NCBI RefSeq assembly: GCF_026586665.1
Contig: NZ_JAODIY010000010.1
Location: 243,337 to 307,336, forward strand
From: Halovenus rubra
GTDB taxonomy: Archaea > Halobacteriota > Halobacteria > Halobacteriales > Haloarculaceae
Reading direction: 5' to 3'
DNA length: 64,000 nucleotides
Shown one piece after another: positions 53,816 to 63,519 of the stretch. The position numbers and the translations under genes are program-made. The notes below the pieces were generated by a model, which saw nothing but the letters and a program-made list of their open reading frames with translations, made no database searches and was not told where the DNA came from. Within the stretch, counting starts at the first letter, position 1. Every line of letters begins with the position of its first letter.

Positions 53816-54163
53816 TTACTCTGGGAGGTCGTGGAGGAAGGTCTGGAACTCTGCAGTCCTGCCATCGGGGTCTTGGGCAAAGAACTGGTAAATCTCGTAT
53901 GTCTCGTTTTCGTGTGGTTTCTCAGTTGCGGCGTCGCCGACAGCCTCGTACATCTTATCGACGCCGCTCTTGTCGTCATAAACGAATGTGAGAATGCCAC
54001 AGTTCTCGGTTGTCTCTCGTTGGCAGAAGCCAAATCGAAATCCATCGTGGTCGAGAATTGTACACTCAGGCTGTTCAAGCCAGATATCTGCTCCGACAGT
54101 GTCTGTATAGAACTCGACGACTGCCTCACGTTGCTCTGTGCTGAAAAAGACAATTCCGGACAT
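53816..54163 (-). CDS. VOC-family (glyoxalase/bleomycin resistance) protein
   Basis: The 115-residue protein has the beta-alpha-beta-beta-beta units of the VOC fold: IVFFSTEQREAVVEFYTDTV, then CTILDHDGFRFGFCQRE and YEIYQFFAQDPDGRTAEFQT. VOC proteins bind a metal or small molecule; the ligand is unknown here. The ATG at 54163 follows a GTG. It lies upstream of the PaaG-like gene on the same strand, 31 bases apart. Confidence 0.87.
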   Translation of the reverse strand: MSGIVFFSTEQREAVVEFYTDTVGADIWLEQPECTILDHDGFRFGFCQRETTENCGILTFVYDDKSGVDKMYEAVGDAATEKPHENETYEIYQFFAQDPDGRTAEFQTFLHDLPE

Positions 54164-54255
54164 CACCCCCAGCTACGAAAGGAGTCCATTTAGAAGACGG
54201 GGTTTGACACAGTTCTGGGCAAAAAAGTTTAATACGCTAACAAAATAGTCAAACC

Positions 54256-54603
54256 GTGAACAGACGGGGAATCAAAGAGGTACTCGATACGATTGGTGAC
54301 GAGCACGCCCGACAGATACTCGCGGCAATCAGCAGGAAACCACGCGCGGCCAAAGAACTCGCCGAGGAGTGTGATTTGTCGCTACCGACAGTGTACCGCC
54401 GTATTGAGGACCTCAAAGAACAGGACCTCATCACTGAGCGGACCCAGATCGCTGACGACGGCAACGAATATAACGTGTACCAGTCTAACTTCGAGAGCAC
54501 CGTTATTTCACTCGAAGACGACGAGTATCAGGTCCGTGTCTACAGAGACGATGACCTCTCATCTCGTTTCAGCCAGCTTTGGGACGAACTCTGTGCCGAG
54601 TGA
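54256..54603 (+). CDS. winged-helix transcriptional regulator (ArsR-type)
   Basis: The 115-residue protein has a winged-helix domain with EHARQILAAISRKPRAAKEL, AEECDLSLPTVYRRIEDLKE and LITERTQIADDGN, the usual ArsR layout. The C-terminal ~40 residues are acidic. It starts with GTG at 54256; a TTTAATAC box at 54228-54235 gives a leaderless message. It is followed after about 50 bases by a membrane protein, a pairing seen often in haloarchaea. Confidence 0.83.
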   Translation: MNRRGIKEVLDTIGDEHARQILAAISRKPRAAKELAEECDLSLPTVYRRIEDLKEQDLITERTQIADDGNEYNVYQSNFESTVISLEDDEYQVRVYRDDDLSSRFSQLWDELCAE

Positions 54604-54655
54604 GAGTGCTCAGTAGCTATGTTTATACCAACAGTTGGTCTATACCCGGTGACGG

Positions 54656-54952
54656 ATGGTTGACATCGAGTTATTGGCACGAGGGGGACTGACACTGTTG
54701 CGGGTGTTTGTCTTTGGTCTCACACTTGGAATCACACTTATTAGCTTCCAAGCATATCAAAAACAGCAAACAGAACGACTTCAATACGCCTTTTTTGGCT
54801 TTGCGTTTATCAGCATGGGCGTCGCAGTAAGCACTGTCATTACGCGGTTTGGGTCCGACGCAGATACTCTGGTGTTGCTCTTTTTCGAAGCCGCCGAAAC
54901 GATTCCGTTTATTGTCGGATTCAGCATGCTCTATCTTTCTCTGTACCGGTAA
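54656..54952 (+). CDS. 98-residue membrane protein (DUF7521-like)
   Basis: The protein has three hydrophobic segments (residues ~8-30, ~40-62, ~70-96) and a QAYQKQQTERLQYAF linker. Its size and its position directly after an ArsR-type regulator suggest the haloarchaeal DUF7521 group. It likely receives regulation from the preceding regulator; function unknown. Confidence 0.7.
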   Translation: MVDIELLARGGLTLLRVFVFGLTLGITLISFQAYQKQQTERLQYAFFGFAFISMGVAVSTVITRFGSDADTLVLLFFEAAETIPFIVGFSMLYLSLYR

Positions 54953-55055
54953 GAAACGTCACTGGTCGCTTTCTCGGTGTGAGGACCGCTTCAAAAGCCA
55001 GCTTGCTCCTTGTATTTCGTTCTATTTATGAGTCTGGGTCGTTATTAATTGTGCA

Positions 55056-56909
55056 ATGACTGACTCGACGCACGCGACACGTCTGTTTGGTGGCCCGGGA
55101 AGCGGGAAGACAACCGCACTGCTCGACCGGGTCGAAACTCTCCTCGAATCTGAAGACGATGTCGAGGTTCGAGATGTGCTTGTTGTCTCCTATACACGTG
55201 CAGCCGCCGCCGAAATACGAGAGCGACTGGCTGAACGGCTTGATACAACGCCACGGTCACTTCGTGGGAACGTCTGTACGATGCACGCGAAAGCATACGA
55301 CCTGCTGAACCTCTCTAGTGGCGATGTCGTTGGCGAGTCTGATAAAGAGGATTTCTGTGATGATTTCGGCATCGAGTACGAGGACGAATACGAGGGCTCA
55401 CGCCGTCGTTCGGCTCGCTCGACGACACTCGGGAATAAGGTTATCGCGACAAGCCAATGGCTCCAGCGGACCAACCGAGAGGTTGGCGACTGGTACGATG
55501 TGCCGTTTAAGTGGGACGAAGAGGAGGTCCGCCTGCCGCCGGAAATTGACGACAATGCTCAGACCGGGAACAAGTACACGCCGACATGGCCAAGCGACGA
55601 TGACCGACTCGATATCCCCGAAGCAATCCGTGCCTGGCGGTCCTGGAAGGGCAACCACGACCTTATCGGCTTCGCTGATATGCTCAAACGGGTCAAACAG
55701 CGCTCACAACTTCCGAGCGTCGACTACCTTGTCATCGACGAATTTCAGGACATTACCACGCTCCAGTACGGCGTCTTCGAGGAGTGGCGACAACACATGG
55801 AGCGTGTCCTCATCGCAGGTGACGACGACCAAGTCGTGTACGCTTGGCAGGGCGCAGACCCAGACCTCCTGCTTGACGAAGAGGTCGACGACGACGTTAT
55901 TCTCCCAAACTCCTATCGACTTCCGTCGGAAATCCTGCATGCGGTCAATCAGGAGGTTAGCCACATCGACAAACGCAAAGAGAAAGACCTCGAACCTCGC
56001 AAGGAGGGCGGTGCGGTAGAGGCTGTGCGTAACCGGTCGATGCTCGACCTCTCACGGGAAGCTGTTCGGACGGTCGAGGAGACCGATGAGACAGTGATGA
56101 TACTGTTCCGTGCTCGCTACCAGATGTTCCAGTTTATCGATGAGTTCATCGACGAAGGCATCCCGTTCAAATGTCTGACCGACCAGCGAATGTGGACCGA
56201 CCGGCTCTGTCAGTACGTCTCGGCTATCGAGGGACTCGCCGAGGACGACCCCATCAACGGGCTAGAAGCCCGTCGGCTGGCAGATATGCTCGCCGACTCG
56301 GCGTTCGGGACGGGCGAACGTGATGACCTCTTCGACGACCTCGACGCCCGCGAGGAGGAGGCCGACGTGGACGATATCGTCAATATCAACGTCGAACCGG
56401 AGCTTATTCGCGAGCACGCACCGTTCGCGCCGGACCCACCGGCGGCTTCAGATATGCTCCGAAAGGTGACCCAGTTCCAGGAACGCAGCGTGAGCGCGTA
56501 TTTCGACAGCCACTACGAGGGTATGGACCACGACCGCGTTCGCCTCGGCACAATTCACTCTGCAAAGGGTCGTGAGGCCGACCACGTCTTCGTCGGCACA
56601 GATCTGACCGAAAAGGTCGTCGAACAGATGGCCGCAACCGCCGAGCAGGAAGATAAACCCATCCCCGGTGACGTGGAGTTCACCAAACATACCAGTCCTG
56701 TCCCGACATTGACCGACAATGAGCGCCGTGTTTTCTACGTCGGGATGTCTCGTGCTCGTGAACGGCTTGTCCTGATGGAAGGACTCGTCGACGGTGCACC
56801 GACTCTCCCGATTGATGTCCTGCTGTACGACGAGCCACGTGAAGACCAGACTCTTGAAGAAGTGCTAGAAGATGTGACTGAGCCAAACGTTCCTGTCGCA
56901 CAGCAGTAA
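55056..56909 (+). CDS. superfamily I (UvrD/Rep-type) DNA helicase
   Basis: The 617-residue protein has helicase motifs I (FGGPGSGKTTALLD, residue ~10), Ia, II (DYLVIDEFQD near 225), III (AGDDDQVVYAWQGADP near 255), V (GTIHSAKGREADHVF near 490) and VI (FYVGMSRARERL near 560). These place it in the UvrD/Rep group that translocates 3' to 5' on single-stranded DNA. It is a single-gene unit and could serve repair or replication restart. Length is typical. Confidence 0.93.
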   Translation: MTDSTHATRLFGGPGSGKTTALLDRVETLLESEDDVEVRDVLVVSYTRAAAAEIRERLAERLDTTPRSLRGNVCTMHAKAYDLLNLSSGDVVGESDKEDFCDDFGIEYEDEYEGSRRRSARSTTLGNKVIATSQWLQRTNREVGDWYDVPFKWDEEEVRLPPEIDDNAQTGNKYTPTWPSDDDRLDIPEAIRAWRSWKGNHDLIGFADMLKRVKQRSQLPSVDYLVIDEFQDITTLQYGVFEEWRQHMERVLIAGDDDQVVYAWQGADPDLLLDEEVDDDVILPNSYRLPSEILHAVNQEVSHIDKRKEKDLEPRKEGGAVEAVRNRSMLDLSREAVRTVEETDETVMILFRARYQMFQFIDEFIDEGIPFKCLTDQRMWTDRLCQYVSAIEGLAEDDPINGLEARRLADMLADSAFGTGERDDLFDDLDAREEEADVDDIVNINVEPELIREHAPFAPDPPAASDMLRKVTQFQERSVSAYFDSHYEGMDHDRVRLGTIHSAKGREADHVFVGTDLTEKVVEQMAATAEQEDKPIPGDVEFTKHTSPVPTLTDNERRVFYVGMSRARERLVLMEGLVDGAPTLPIDVLLYDEPREDQTLEEVLEDVTEPNVPVAQQ

Positions 56910-56950
56910 CCCCAGAAGATTCATTTCACCGGGTTCTGAATCGTTGATAC

Positions 56951-57421
56951 ATGCAACGACCACTCTTTTCGCGGTCTGACTGGAACCGGCGCTGGCTCTA
57001 CGATAGCGCCCTTGCGCTTGGAACGATAAACGCGCTTCTCATCGGGAGTGGTGTCGACGATGGACTCTCTGGGGCTGGCATCTCCCCGGAGCTGAGCTTT
57101 GCTATAGCCCTCCTCTCGATGGTCCTCTGTGTCGTGGGTGCTGTGGCGCTGTTTCGAATTCCCGATAGTTGGATGCCAGCACGCCTCCCAGTGCTTAGAG
57201 CGACGCGAAGCCAGTTTCGACTGTTCAAGATACCTGCAGCAGTCGTGGTCCCGTGGTTCGGGGCGGTTGCTCTCGTGACACCAGTCCGAAATCTGTTCTC
57301 GCTACCAGTTGCTGTCGGCGTCGTGTTGGTTGTGGGGAACCTCACGGCGGTATTCTCGTGTTATCTCCTCGTGAGCAGACAACAGCGTCGACATCCGTCT
57401 GATGACTCCCAGTCTGTGTGA
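56951..57421 (+). CDS. membrane protein, unknown
   Basis: The 156-residue protein has four hydrophobic segments (residues ~20-40, ~48-72, ~92-110, ~118-138) and basic loops. It has no recognised family. It follows the helicase by 41 bases and might be cotranscribed. Confidence 0.65.
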   Translation: MQRPLFSRSDWNRRWLYDSALALGTINALLIGSGVDDGLSGAGISPELSFAIALLSMVLCVVGAVALFRIPDSWMPARLPVLRATRSQFRLFKIPAAVVVPWFGAVALVTPVRNLFSLPVAVGVVLVVGNLTAVFSCYLLVSRQQRRHPSDDSQSV

Positions 57422-57549
57422 ATCGCGCCCTGCGTGGTGGATAGACGGCGATTTCACTGACAGCGACACGCTGTTTATGATAAAAAGAGAGGCTGTGCGG
57501 GGTGCTGTGGCTGAAGAGGTTCGGAACAATAAAAAATCGAACGGCAGCG

Positions 57550-58137
57550 TTATTTGCGCGAGTTGTTGCTGGTAAGGCTCGGACGGTTACGCTCGGTTCC
57601 TTTGCCCTTCTGGCTGAGGCCGCGGTTTTGCGTACCTGCACTCGTGAGGCCACGGAACGCGCGGTTCTTGTGCGTATCGTCACAGATCCAGTTCAGGTCG
57701 TCGTCGTTCTCGATAGCGGGGTGTTCGGGGTCAACGAGAACCACTTCGAACCATTTCTGACTCCCATCTTCACCGACCCAGTAGGAGTTGAGCACACGCA
57801 GGTTCGGGAACTTCCGACTACAGCGTTCTTCGCCCATGCGCTGGATGTTTTTCCGTCGGGTGAGCTTATTAACACCCTGACGGACGCTCCGCCGTCCGGC
57901 CTTGTGTCGCTGCTTGCGAGCACCGCCTTTGCGGACGCTCACGCGGGCGAGGATGATACCCTGTTTTGCTTTGTATCCAAGAGAGCGAGCACGGTCGAGG
58001 CGGGTTGGTCGCTCAATACGTTCGATAGCGCCTTGGTCGCGCCACTCCTGTTGTCGTTCCCACTGAAGCTGTGCAACTTTGCCGTCGCCCGGGTTCTTCC
58101 ATGCGTCCCGGATGTGTGAGTAGACACTTCGTGCCAT
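57550..58137 (-). CDS. rpl15e: 50S ribosomal protein eL15
   Basis: The 195-residue basic protein begins MARSVYSHIRDAWKNPGDGK and has the eL15 core with GYKAKQGIILARVSVRKGGA and NLRVLNSYWVGEDGSQKWFE. It is part of the archaeal large ribosomal subunit. The ATG at 58137 is the family start; a longer open frame upstream is not conserved. It stands alone in this window. Confidence 0.95.
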   Translation of the reverse strand: MARSVYSHIRDAWKNPGDGKVAQLQWERQQEWRDQGAIERIERPTRLDRARSLGYKAKQGIILARVSVRKGGARKQRHKAGRRSVRQGVNKLTRRKNIQRMGEERCSRKFPNLRVLNSYWVGEDGSQKWFEVVLVDPEHPAIENDDDLNWICDDTHKNRAFRGLTSAGTQNRGLSQKGKGTERNRPSLTSNNSRK

Positions 58138-58338
58138 TGTAGTCACCACGGGCGTTGCGTGGTTCAAACCTCGCGAGCGCCCCCTCGTCGAGGGTCTCGT
58201 GGTTCACATCCCGACCTGTGCCAAACAGGTGCCCACTGGTGCCCGTCGTCCAGTTAGCTACTCGTTTCTTTCTGGTTTGAGGACAAAAGGGCTTCGAAGC
58301 CGGGCTGTCAGCGCGTGGATTCCACAATGCAGAGACGG

Positions 58339-58692
58339 TTAGTTCCGGTCAAAAGTGGCATCGCTGGCAGGTTTACTCAGATAGACGGCCGATAATACGA
58401 GCGCTGCAATCGCGAAATCAAGTGTGTGCTCGATAACATGGTGATAAATCATCGGCACCCTGCCCGAGACGGTTCCGACCCCGACAAATGACCGCACGAG
58501 CAACGCACCGACAGCGACCGTAATGAGCGTGTAGCGAGGCGACCGGCGACGCAGACAGGTGACAGCGCTGGCGATAAACAAGAGTCCGGTACCGAGGCCC
58601 GCGAGCAGAATGATACCAAGCAACAGGAGCGACCCCTCGACGCCCGGCCACTCACTGCTCGAACTGAGTACTACTGTGAGAGTGGCGTCCAT
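58339..58692 (-). CDS. 118-residue membrane protein (DUF7471-like)
   Basis: The protein (117 residues from the ATG at 58692) has three hydrophobic segments with LLLGIILLAGLGTGLLFIAS and VAVGALLVRSFVGVGTVSG, and HHVIEHTLDFAIAALVL in the last, a histidine-bearing segment that could bind metal. The layout resembles a family common in haloarchaea near ArsR regulators. Function unknown. Confidence 0.6.
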   Translation of the reverse strand: MDATLTVVLSSSSEWPGVEGSLLLLGIILLAGLGTGLLFIASAVTCLRRRSPRYTLITVAVGALLVRSFVGVGTVSGRVPMIYHHVIEHTLDFAIAALVLSAVYLSKPASDATFDRN

Positions 58693-58809
58693 CATTAGTG
58701 AGTACGATACTTGTCGTTAAGAAAGTCCGGCTCTTGGGCCGTTCCCACTCTCAGAGAGCCAGTGAAACGCTCACAAATCCTAATTGATGAGTTACCGTGG
58801 GTGAAGCCG

Positions 58810-59226
58810 TTATATTAGGTCGTCGACGACAGTTGCGAACGCGACGTTTTCTTTGACCTGCTCGATTTCGATAGTTGGCTGGTCGCCGGGACGGGCACCG
58901 GGAACAATAACCACGTAGCCACGTTCAACCTTGGCGATACCATCGCCCTGATCACCAACAGATTCGATGGTGACTTCACGTCGCTCTCCCTCGTCAACCG
59001 GCGGTTCAGGTGGTCCAAGCTCACCGTCTTCAGGCTCAGGCTGGCTGTCAGCGGAATCAGATGTTACCTCCGCAGCATGTGGGAGAACAGCGACGCGGTA
59101 TGTCTTGCCGGGCTGGGCCGCGTCGTTTTCTATCTCTGATTTGGGGACCTCAAGAACATAGCTGTCGTCACGCTCTTCGACGGTCGCAGTGAACAAACTC
59201 CGCAGGGAATCCGGAATTTCTACCAT
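58810..59226 (-). CDS. TRAM-domain protein
   Basis: The 138-residue protein has an N-terminal part (residues 1-55), an acidic/proline linker (~55-80) and a C-terminal TRAM domain (~80-138) with ITIESVGDQGDGIAKVERGY-type pattern and FATVVDDLI end. TRAM is a small beta-barrel that binds RNA; in haloarchaea such proteins occur as possible RNA chaperones. The ATG at 59226 is the only good start. Confidence 0.83.
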   Translation of the reverse strand: MVEIPDSLRSLFTATVEERDDSYVLEVPKSEIENDAAQPGKTYRVAVLPHAAEVTSDSADSQPEPEDGELGPPEPPVDEGERREVTIESVGDQGDGIAKVERGYVVIVPGARPGDQPTIEIEQVKENVAFATVVDDLI

Positions 59227-59406
59227 GTGATATGCGACATAATGAGGGACACCACATTAATTCCCGGGGTTTTTCACGAGTTGGTTTGGGGTACTGTCGC
59301 GCCGAACGAAACAAAAGAGCGTGTGTGCTGCTAGTGTGCAAGTTGGAACGGCTGTGTACCTCTGTGCGGTCCCTGCAGTTGTCGACGCTGTCTTGCTCCA
59401 AGCAGA

Positions 59407-62400
59407 TTGTGTGCCGTTGCCGATAGCATTGAGGAGACGCTCGACATTACGCTCACAGGTGAAGATATTATCCCGGACCGTCCCGCGCCCGATGAGTACG
59501 CCGAAGTCGAACTCAGTGACGAACAGGTGGGAGTCACCATCGAGGCTGGCGGCGACGGACTCCACGAGACCGACCTTACTATCGAGGACCACACGCCGAC
59601 AAGCGATCCGGATTATCTGATGAGTTCAGTCGTACGGTTCACTAACACGACTGCCTTCGACGAGGCGGCTGTGACCCTCTCACTCCCAAAGGAAACCGCT
59701 TCCTTCAAAACCCAGACAACCGCTGGCAATGGGACGGCAGGAAACATCACGACACAGACACAGACCCAGCAGGAGCCCCCGTACGTGATTTACCGCTGGG
59801 ACCCGCGCACAGTCGAAGGTTGGGAGCCCCTCGACACCGACATCAACATGGACGAGGGCACCGCCACGGCAGAGCTAGACGGACCGGGCTATCTCGCCGT
59901 CCTCGACAAACCAGCGTGGAACGATGCGTTGACGGCGACGATTACGCTCGAAGATCGGCACTTCGCTGACAACCAGACGGCTGCAACGTGGGATTGGGAG
60001 GATAACAACTTCGAGACGGGATGGTACAACCCTAATTCCGGGAAATGGGTTATCAATGATGGTGTGGCTCGCTGGGAAGGGTCATTCGATAAGAAGCGAT
60101 ATCGTACTGATGAGATCAGCCAGCCTGTTGACGACCGGATTCGCCTCTCATTCGAGGGGAAAATTGACGGCAAATGGGCCAGCTATATCGACGTTACGCT
60201 GAGAAACGCGGCTGGCGAGCAACTACTTAGTGCCGGAATTGGCCATGACAACTACAACGGGTACGGTCCACTCGTCGAGTTCTCCGCAGCAACACTCGAC
60301 CAGCGGAACCTGGTTACAGACGCCCACCTTTCGGCTGGGGAATGGGTCCAGACTGATATCTGGTACAACCCCCAAGCGGGAACCTGCCGAATTGTCGCGA
60401 GCGGCCCCACAACAAATATCGACGCGAACATTTCACCGTCAGCGTGCGAAGGTTCGATATCCGATGAGCGAATCGAATCTCTTGCAGTAAGTGGCTGGTC
60501 CCATAGTGGCGGCGACCAGGTTCGTAACGTACAGCTCAGTGTCTCCGAGGACGGGGGCGAAGTCCCGCCCAGCGAGCGGACACTCCGAGACACGAACGGT
60601 GACGGGATCCCCGACGCCGTCGCCGAGGCGAACCCACCGATTGAGGAGTTACTCATCCGTACTTCCGGCGAGCCAACCAACGTCCCTAGAATCAACATCG
60701 ATCCAGTGGCGATTGATACCAGCGGGGACGGCATCCCCGACGCCGACACCATTGATGTCGACTACCAGGTCTACGAAGAAGACGGTGAGCTGAAGCTCGA
60801 CACGAAGGTCACTAACGCCAAACATCACCCTGCCCGCGTCGACACGAACGGTGATAGTCTCACTGACCGCCAGGAGGTCGACGGCTGGGAAATCTCCGTG
60901 ATTGATAGTCCGGTCAAAGCTCAGGAGATGATGGCCGCGATCGATGACCCTGACGTTGATGCTGACCCCGCCACGTTCTTCTCGAAACGCCCGACTCGGG
61001 CGAACCCGTTCGCTTACGATACTGACGGAGATGGTCTCGAAGATACAGCCGAGTTCGAACACGGGACTGATCCTATTCTCGGCGCAACGGTTGCTGATGG
61101 CGTCTCGGACACTGTAGCTATCGACAACCCACGCTATGACCCGACGGTTTTCAAAACTGCCCCGCCGGAAGTCACACTCTTGGACCACTGGAGTGGTTGG
61201 AAAGGTTGGATAGACCCCGAGTATGAGATGGGCTACCAGTATTTCGTGCTGGACCCACTCGGATTCTCCGAGGTCGAACTCTGGCATAACAACAAGCGAG
61301 TCGTCCATGAAGAGTTTGACTTTGACTGGGCGCATGGCGCCAATCTTACCAGCGAGTTCAAACTCAGACTTGCCGAGCGCGTTCTCGACCGGACTCGTGG
61401 GTTCGAGACTCGCATCGTTGTCGAGGATCTGGTCGGCAACAGACTCGAACGGCCACTGTATCAAGGAAACGACTTCGCTACGGACCTATCCGAGAAACAC
61501 GACGTATTGAGTACAACCAATGCGGGTGTCCTCTCCGGATTCACCGACGGTGCGGCGGAACTCCCGGGCTTCGCGCTGTTGATGCTCCGCAACGGTGACG
61601 AAGTCATCAAGGAATTCCAGACGTTCCTCGACGAGCTGGACCGGGATTTGGTCGCCGATATGGTGAAGTCGTACCCGGACACTATTCACGCCCAGCAAGA
61701 CCAATCAAACCCTAACGACCCACACGAGTCTCCCGAAGAGAATGCCAAAGCGTGCGGTGAAAACGGCTGGGACAGCAGCGAGTACTGCCAGTTCGCCTTT
61801 GGCTGGTATTCAGGCTACGGCGCGTTCGCAGTACTGGATATCGCCGTCGGCTCGAAAGGACTCGGGCGCATCTCTGATGTGGACGACCTCTCGACGACGC
61901 TGGGCCGGGCGACGGACAACCTCGACGACGTGCGCCACCGCCTCGCTGGCGGCCGCGTCGGCCAGACTAGCAAAGTCAACTACCGCCTGCTCACCGACGG
62001 TGGTCGTGACTTTGGCGACCTCGACGTTCGACTCCCTACCGCTGGCAAGAACGCGAAAGCCATCACGCAGTTCGCTCAGATCAGACATCTCGACGAACTG
62101 ACGCCCGACGAGCAGACGGCACTGCTCGGGCAGTTGGCCGACGCCGCAGACTCGCGTGCGACGCGACAGTTCATCAACGATCTCGACGACGTTGACGACG
62201 TACGCTTCCTGCTTGACGAGGACGTGCCAACGCTCAATCGGCTGGCTCGCTGGTACACGAATCCGGACGCGCATCCGCACATTGACCCTGACCTCGCTGC
62301 GGACGACCTCGTTCATGTCGCCCGGAACGGTGATGTCTCTGAAACGCAACTTGTGGTGAAAGGCCCAGAGGGCAATACCAGATGGCTTCAGGAGGGTCAA

Positions 62401-62781
62401 TACGCACCTGACTCGCCGAATACGGTGAGCAGTGGATGGGAGTATCTTGAACAGAGACATATTCAGGGAGACCAAATCTACGAAAAAAGTGCAACAGACT
62501 TTTGGCCAGTTGGCCAGACAGTAAAATCCAAGTCATTACCAAGGAGAATGACAAGCCAAGATATTCGAGATGCTATCTATACGGCAGTAAAAAATACCGA
62601 AACCGATAGCCAGGATGCGTTCAACTATGCCGACTTCAGTACTGAGTTTGTTGAAGAAACTGGTGTGTCAAGTATTAGAGTTATAATTCGAAACGGTAAA
62701 GTGAGAACAGCCTGGCCTAAGGATGGAGACAGTGTCTGGAAGTACGTTAGTGAAGGAGACGTTGGCTGGGTGGAACCATAA
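59407..62781 (+). CDS. large TSP3-repeat surface protein with AT-rich C-terminal (toxin-like) domain; N-terminus unclear
   Basis: The frame is open from a TTG at 59407 for 1,124 residues, with no ATG until 59620 and no signal peptide in frame. Residues ~1-390 are extracellular-style beta-rich modules. Calcium-type repeats follow, DTNGDGIPD, DTSGDGIPD, DTNGDSLTD and DTDGDGLED, as in thrombospondin type 3. Residues ~550-1000 are further modules. The last ~115 residues (from ~62430) carry GWEYLEQRHIQGDQIYEKSA, and in their DNA the AT content and codon use change sharply. This is the layout of a polymorphic toxin whose C-terminus is a swapped effector; the following small gene would be its immunity protein. 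No toxin family is certain. Confidence 0.75.
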   Translation: MCAVADSIEETLDITLTGEDIIPDRPAPDEYAEVELSDEQVGVTIEAGGDGLHETDLTIEDHTPTSDPDYLMSSVVRFTNTTAFDEAAVTLSLPKETASFKTQTTAGNGTAGNITTQTQTQQEPPYVIYRWDPRTVEGWEPLDTDINMDEGTATAELDGPGYLAVLDKPAWNDALTATITLEDRHFADNQTAATWDWEDNNFETGWYNPNSGKWVINDGVARWEGSFDKKRYRTDEISQPVDDRIRLSFEGKIDGKWASYIDVTLRNAAGEQLLSAGIGHDNYNGYGPLVEFSAATLDQRNLVTDAHLSAGEWVQTDIWYNPQAGTCRIVASGPTTNIDANISPSACEGSISDERIESLAVSGWSHSGGDQVRNVQLSVSEDGGEVPPSERTLRDTNGDGIPDAVAEANPPIEELLIRTSGEPTNVPRINIDPVAIDTSGDGIPDADTIDVDYQVYEEDGELKLDTKVTNAKHHPARVDTNGDSLTDRQEVDGWEISVIDSPVKAQEMMAAIDDPDVDADPATFFSKRPTRANPFAYDTDGDGLEDTAEFEHGTDPILGATVADGVSDTVAIDNPRYDPTVFKTAPPEVTLLDHWSGWKGWIDPEYEMGYQYFVLDPLGFSEVELWHNNKRVVHEEFDFDWAHGANLTSEFKLRLAERVLDRTRGFETRIVVEDLVGNRLERPLYQGNDFATDLSEKHDVLSTTNAGVLSGFTDGAAELPGFALLMLRNGDEVIKEFQTFLDELDRDLVADMVKSYPDTIHAQQDQSNPNDPHESPEENAKACGENGWDSSEYCQFAFGWYSGYGAFAVLDIAVGSKGLGRISDVDDLSTTLGRATDNLDDVRHRLAGGRVGQTSKVNYRLLTDGGRDFGDLDVRLPTAGKNAKAITQFAQIRHLDELTPDEQTALLGQLADAADSRATRQFINDLDDVDDVRFLLDEDVPTLNRLARWYTNPDAHPHIDPDLAADDLVHVARNGDVSETQLVVKGPEGNTRWLQEGQYAPDSPNTVSSGWEYLEQRHIQGDQIYEKSATDFWPVGQTVKSKSLPRRMTSQDIRDAIYTAVKNTETDSQDAFNYADFSTEFVEETGVSSIRVIIRNGKVRTAWPKDGDSVWKYVSEGDVGWVEP

Positions 62782-62785
62782 CTCT

Positions 62786-63295
62786 ATGACTGAACAGATA
62801 CACGAGAGGGTCATCTTCGAGGCAACTCATCCCGAGGAAATGAAAGATTGGCTTCAGAACGGGAACATGCCGTCAACGGATATCCGAATATTCCCAGAAA
62901 AAGCCGCTGACTCGGTAGATAGACCCCACTCCGAAGATAGCCTATTCGGGTACACGCTTGCTGAGTTATCACAAGGGATTGCAAAGCTACTGAATGATGA
63001 ACAAGTGTGCGTTGAACTGGATCGGACGTATCTCCGGTTGATTCCAGAACCCGAGAAGCACGCTATCTATGTATATTTCGACATTATGGATGTTCCCGAA
63101 CAAAAGGTACAGCCAACGAAAGACCTGTATCATCGAGACAGATTCATCTCGGAGCTATACGAATTTTGTAGCGGCTGGTATACCAAAGCGTCTGAACTGA
63201 ATCCAGATTTGGAAGAGAACGAATGGTTTCAAGAAATCGGAGAAGCGCTTGCAGAGGCTGAAGAGGCTCTTGAGAGAAACGGATTTGAGCTTTGA
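62786..63295 (+). CDS. small acidic protein after the toxin-like gene, probable immunity protein
   Basis: The 169-residue soluble protein begins MTEQIHERVIFEATHPEEMK and is acidic (many E and D), with a helical C-terminus ELNPDLEENEWFQEIGEALA. It starts four bases after the toxin-like gene and shares its AT-rich codon use, unlike the upstream part of the toxin. Position and composition suit a cognate immunity protein. No family is recognised, so this is inference. Confidence 0.65.
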   Translation: MTEQIHERVIFEATHPEEMKDWLQNGNMPSTDIRIFPEKAADSVDRPHSEDSLFGYTLAELSQGIAKLLNDEQVCVELDRTYLRLIPEPEKHAIYVYFDIMDVPEQKVQPTKDLYHRDRFISELYEFCSGWYTKASELNPDLEENEWFQEIGEALAEAEEALERNGFEL

Positions 63296-63519
63296 TTGGA
63301 CTCTACTCAACAGTATCGTCTTACTCAGAGCCCCCTGTGAAATCGGATTTTCTCAATTAACGGCTGAAGAGCGGGCATTTCCAAACGATGTCAATTAGTG
63401 GGACTGATGAATACGTGGTCAGTTGTTCAATTACAACAAACACCCTGGTCTGACCGATCCTCACTGATTGTCCCTGCACACTAACAACGAGGCACTCAAC
63501 GCTATATAACAGAATGACG
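63296..63519. other. intergenic region after the presumed immunity gene
   Basis: About 220 bases with no gene I can support; the sequence is AT-rich like the cassette around it and may be decayed coding sequence. Confidence 0.35.

Noticed and set aside
58140..58330. possible tRNA because of GGTTCAAACC
   Set aside because: No stems pair around the T-loop-like string, and no acceptor stem was found.
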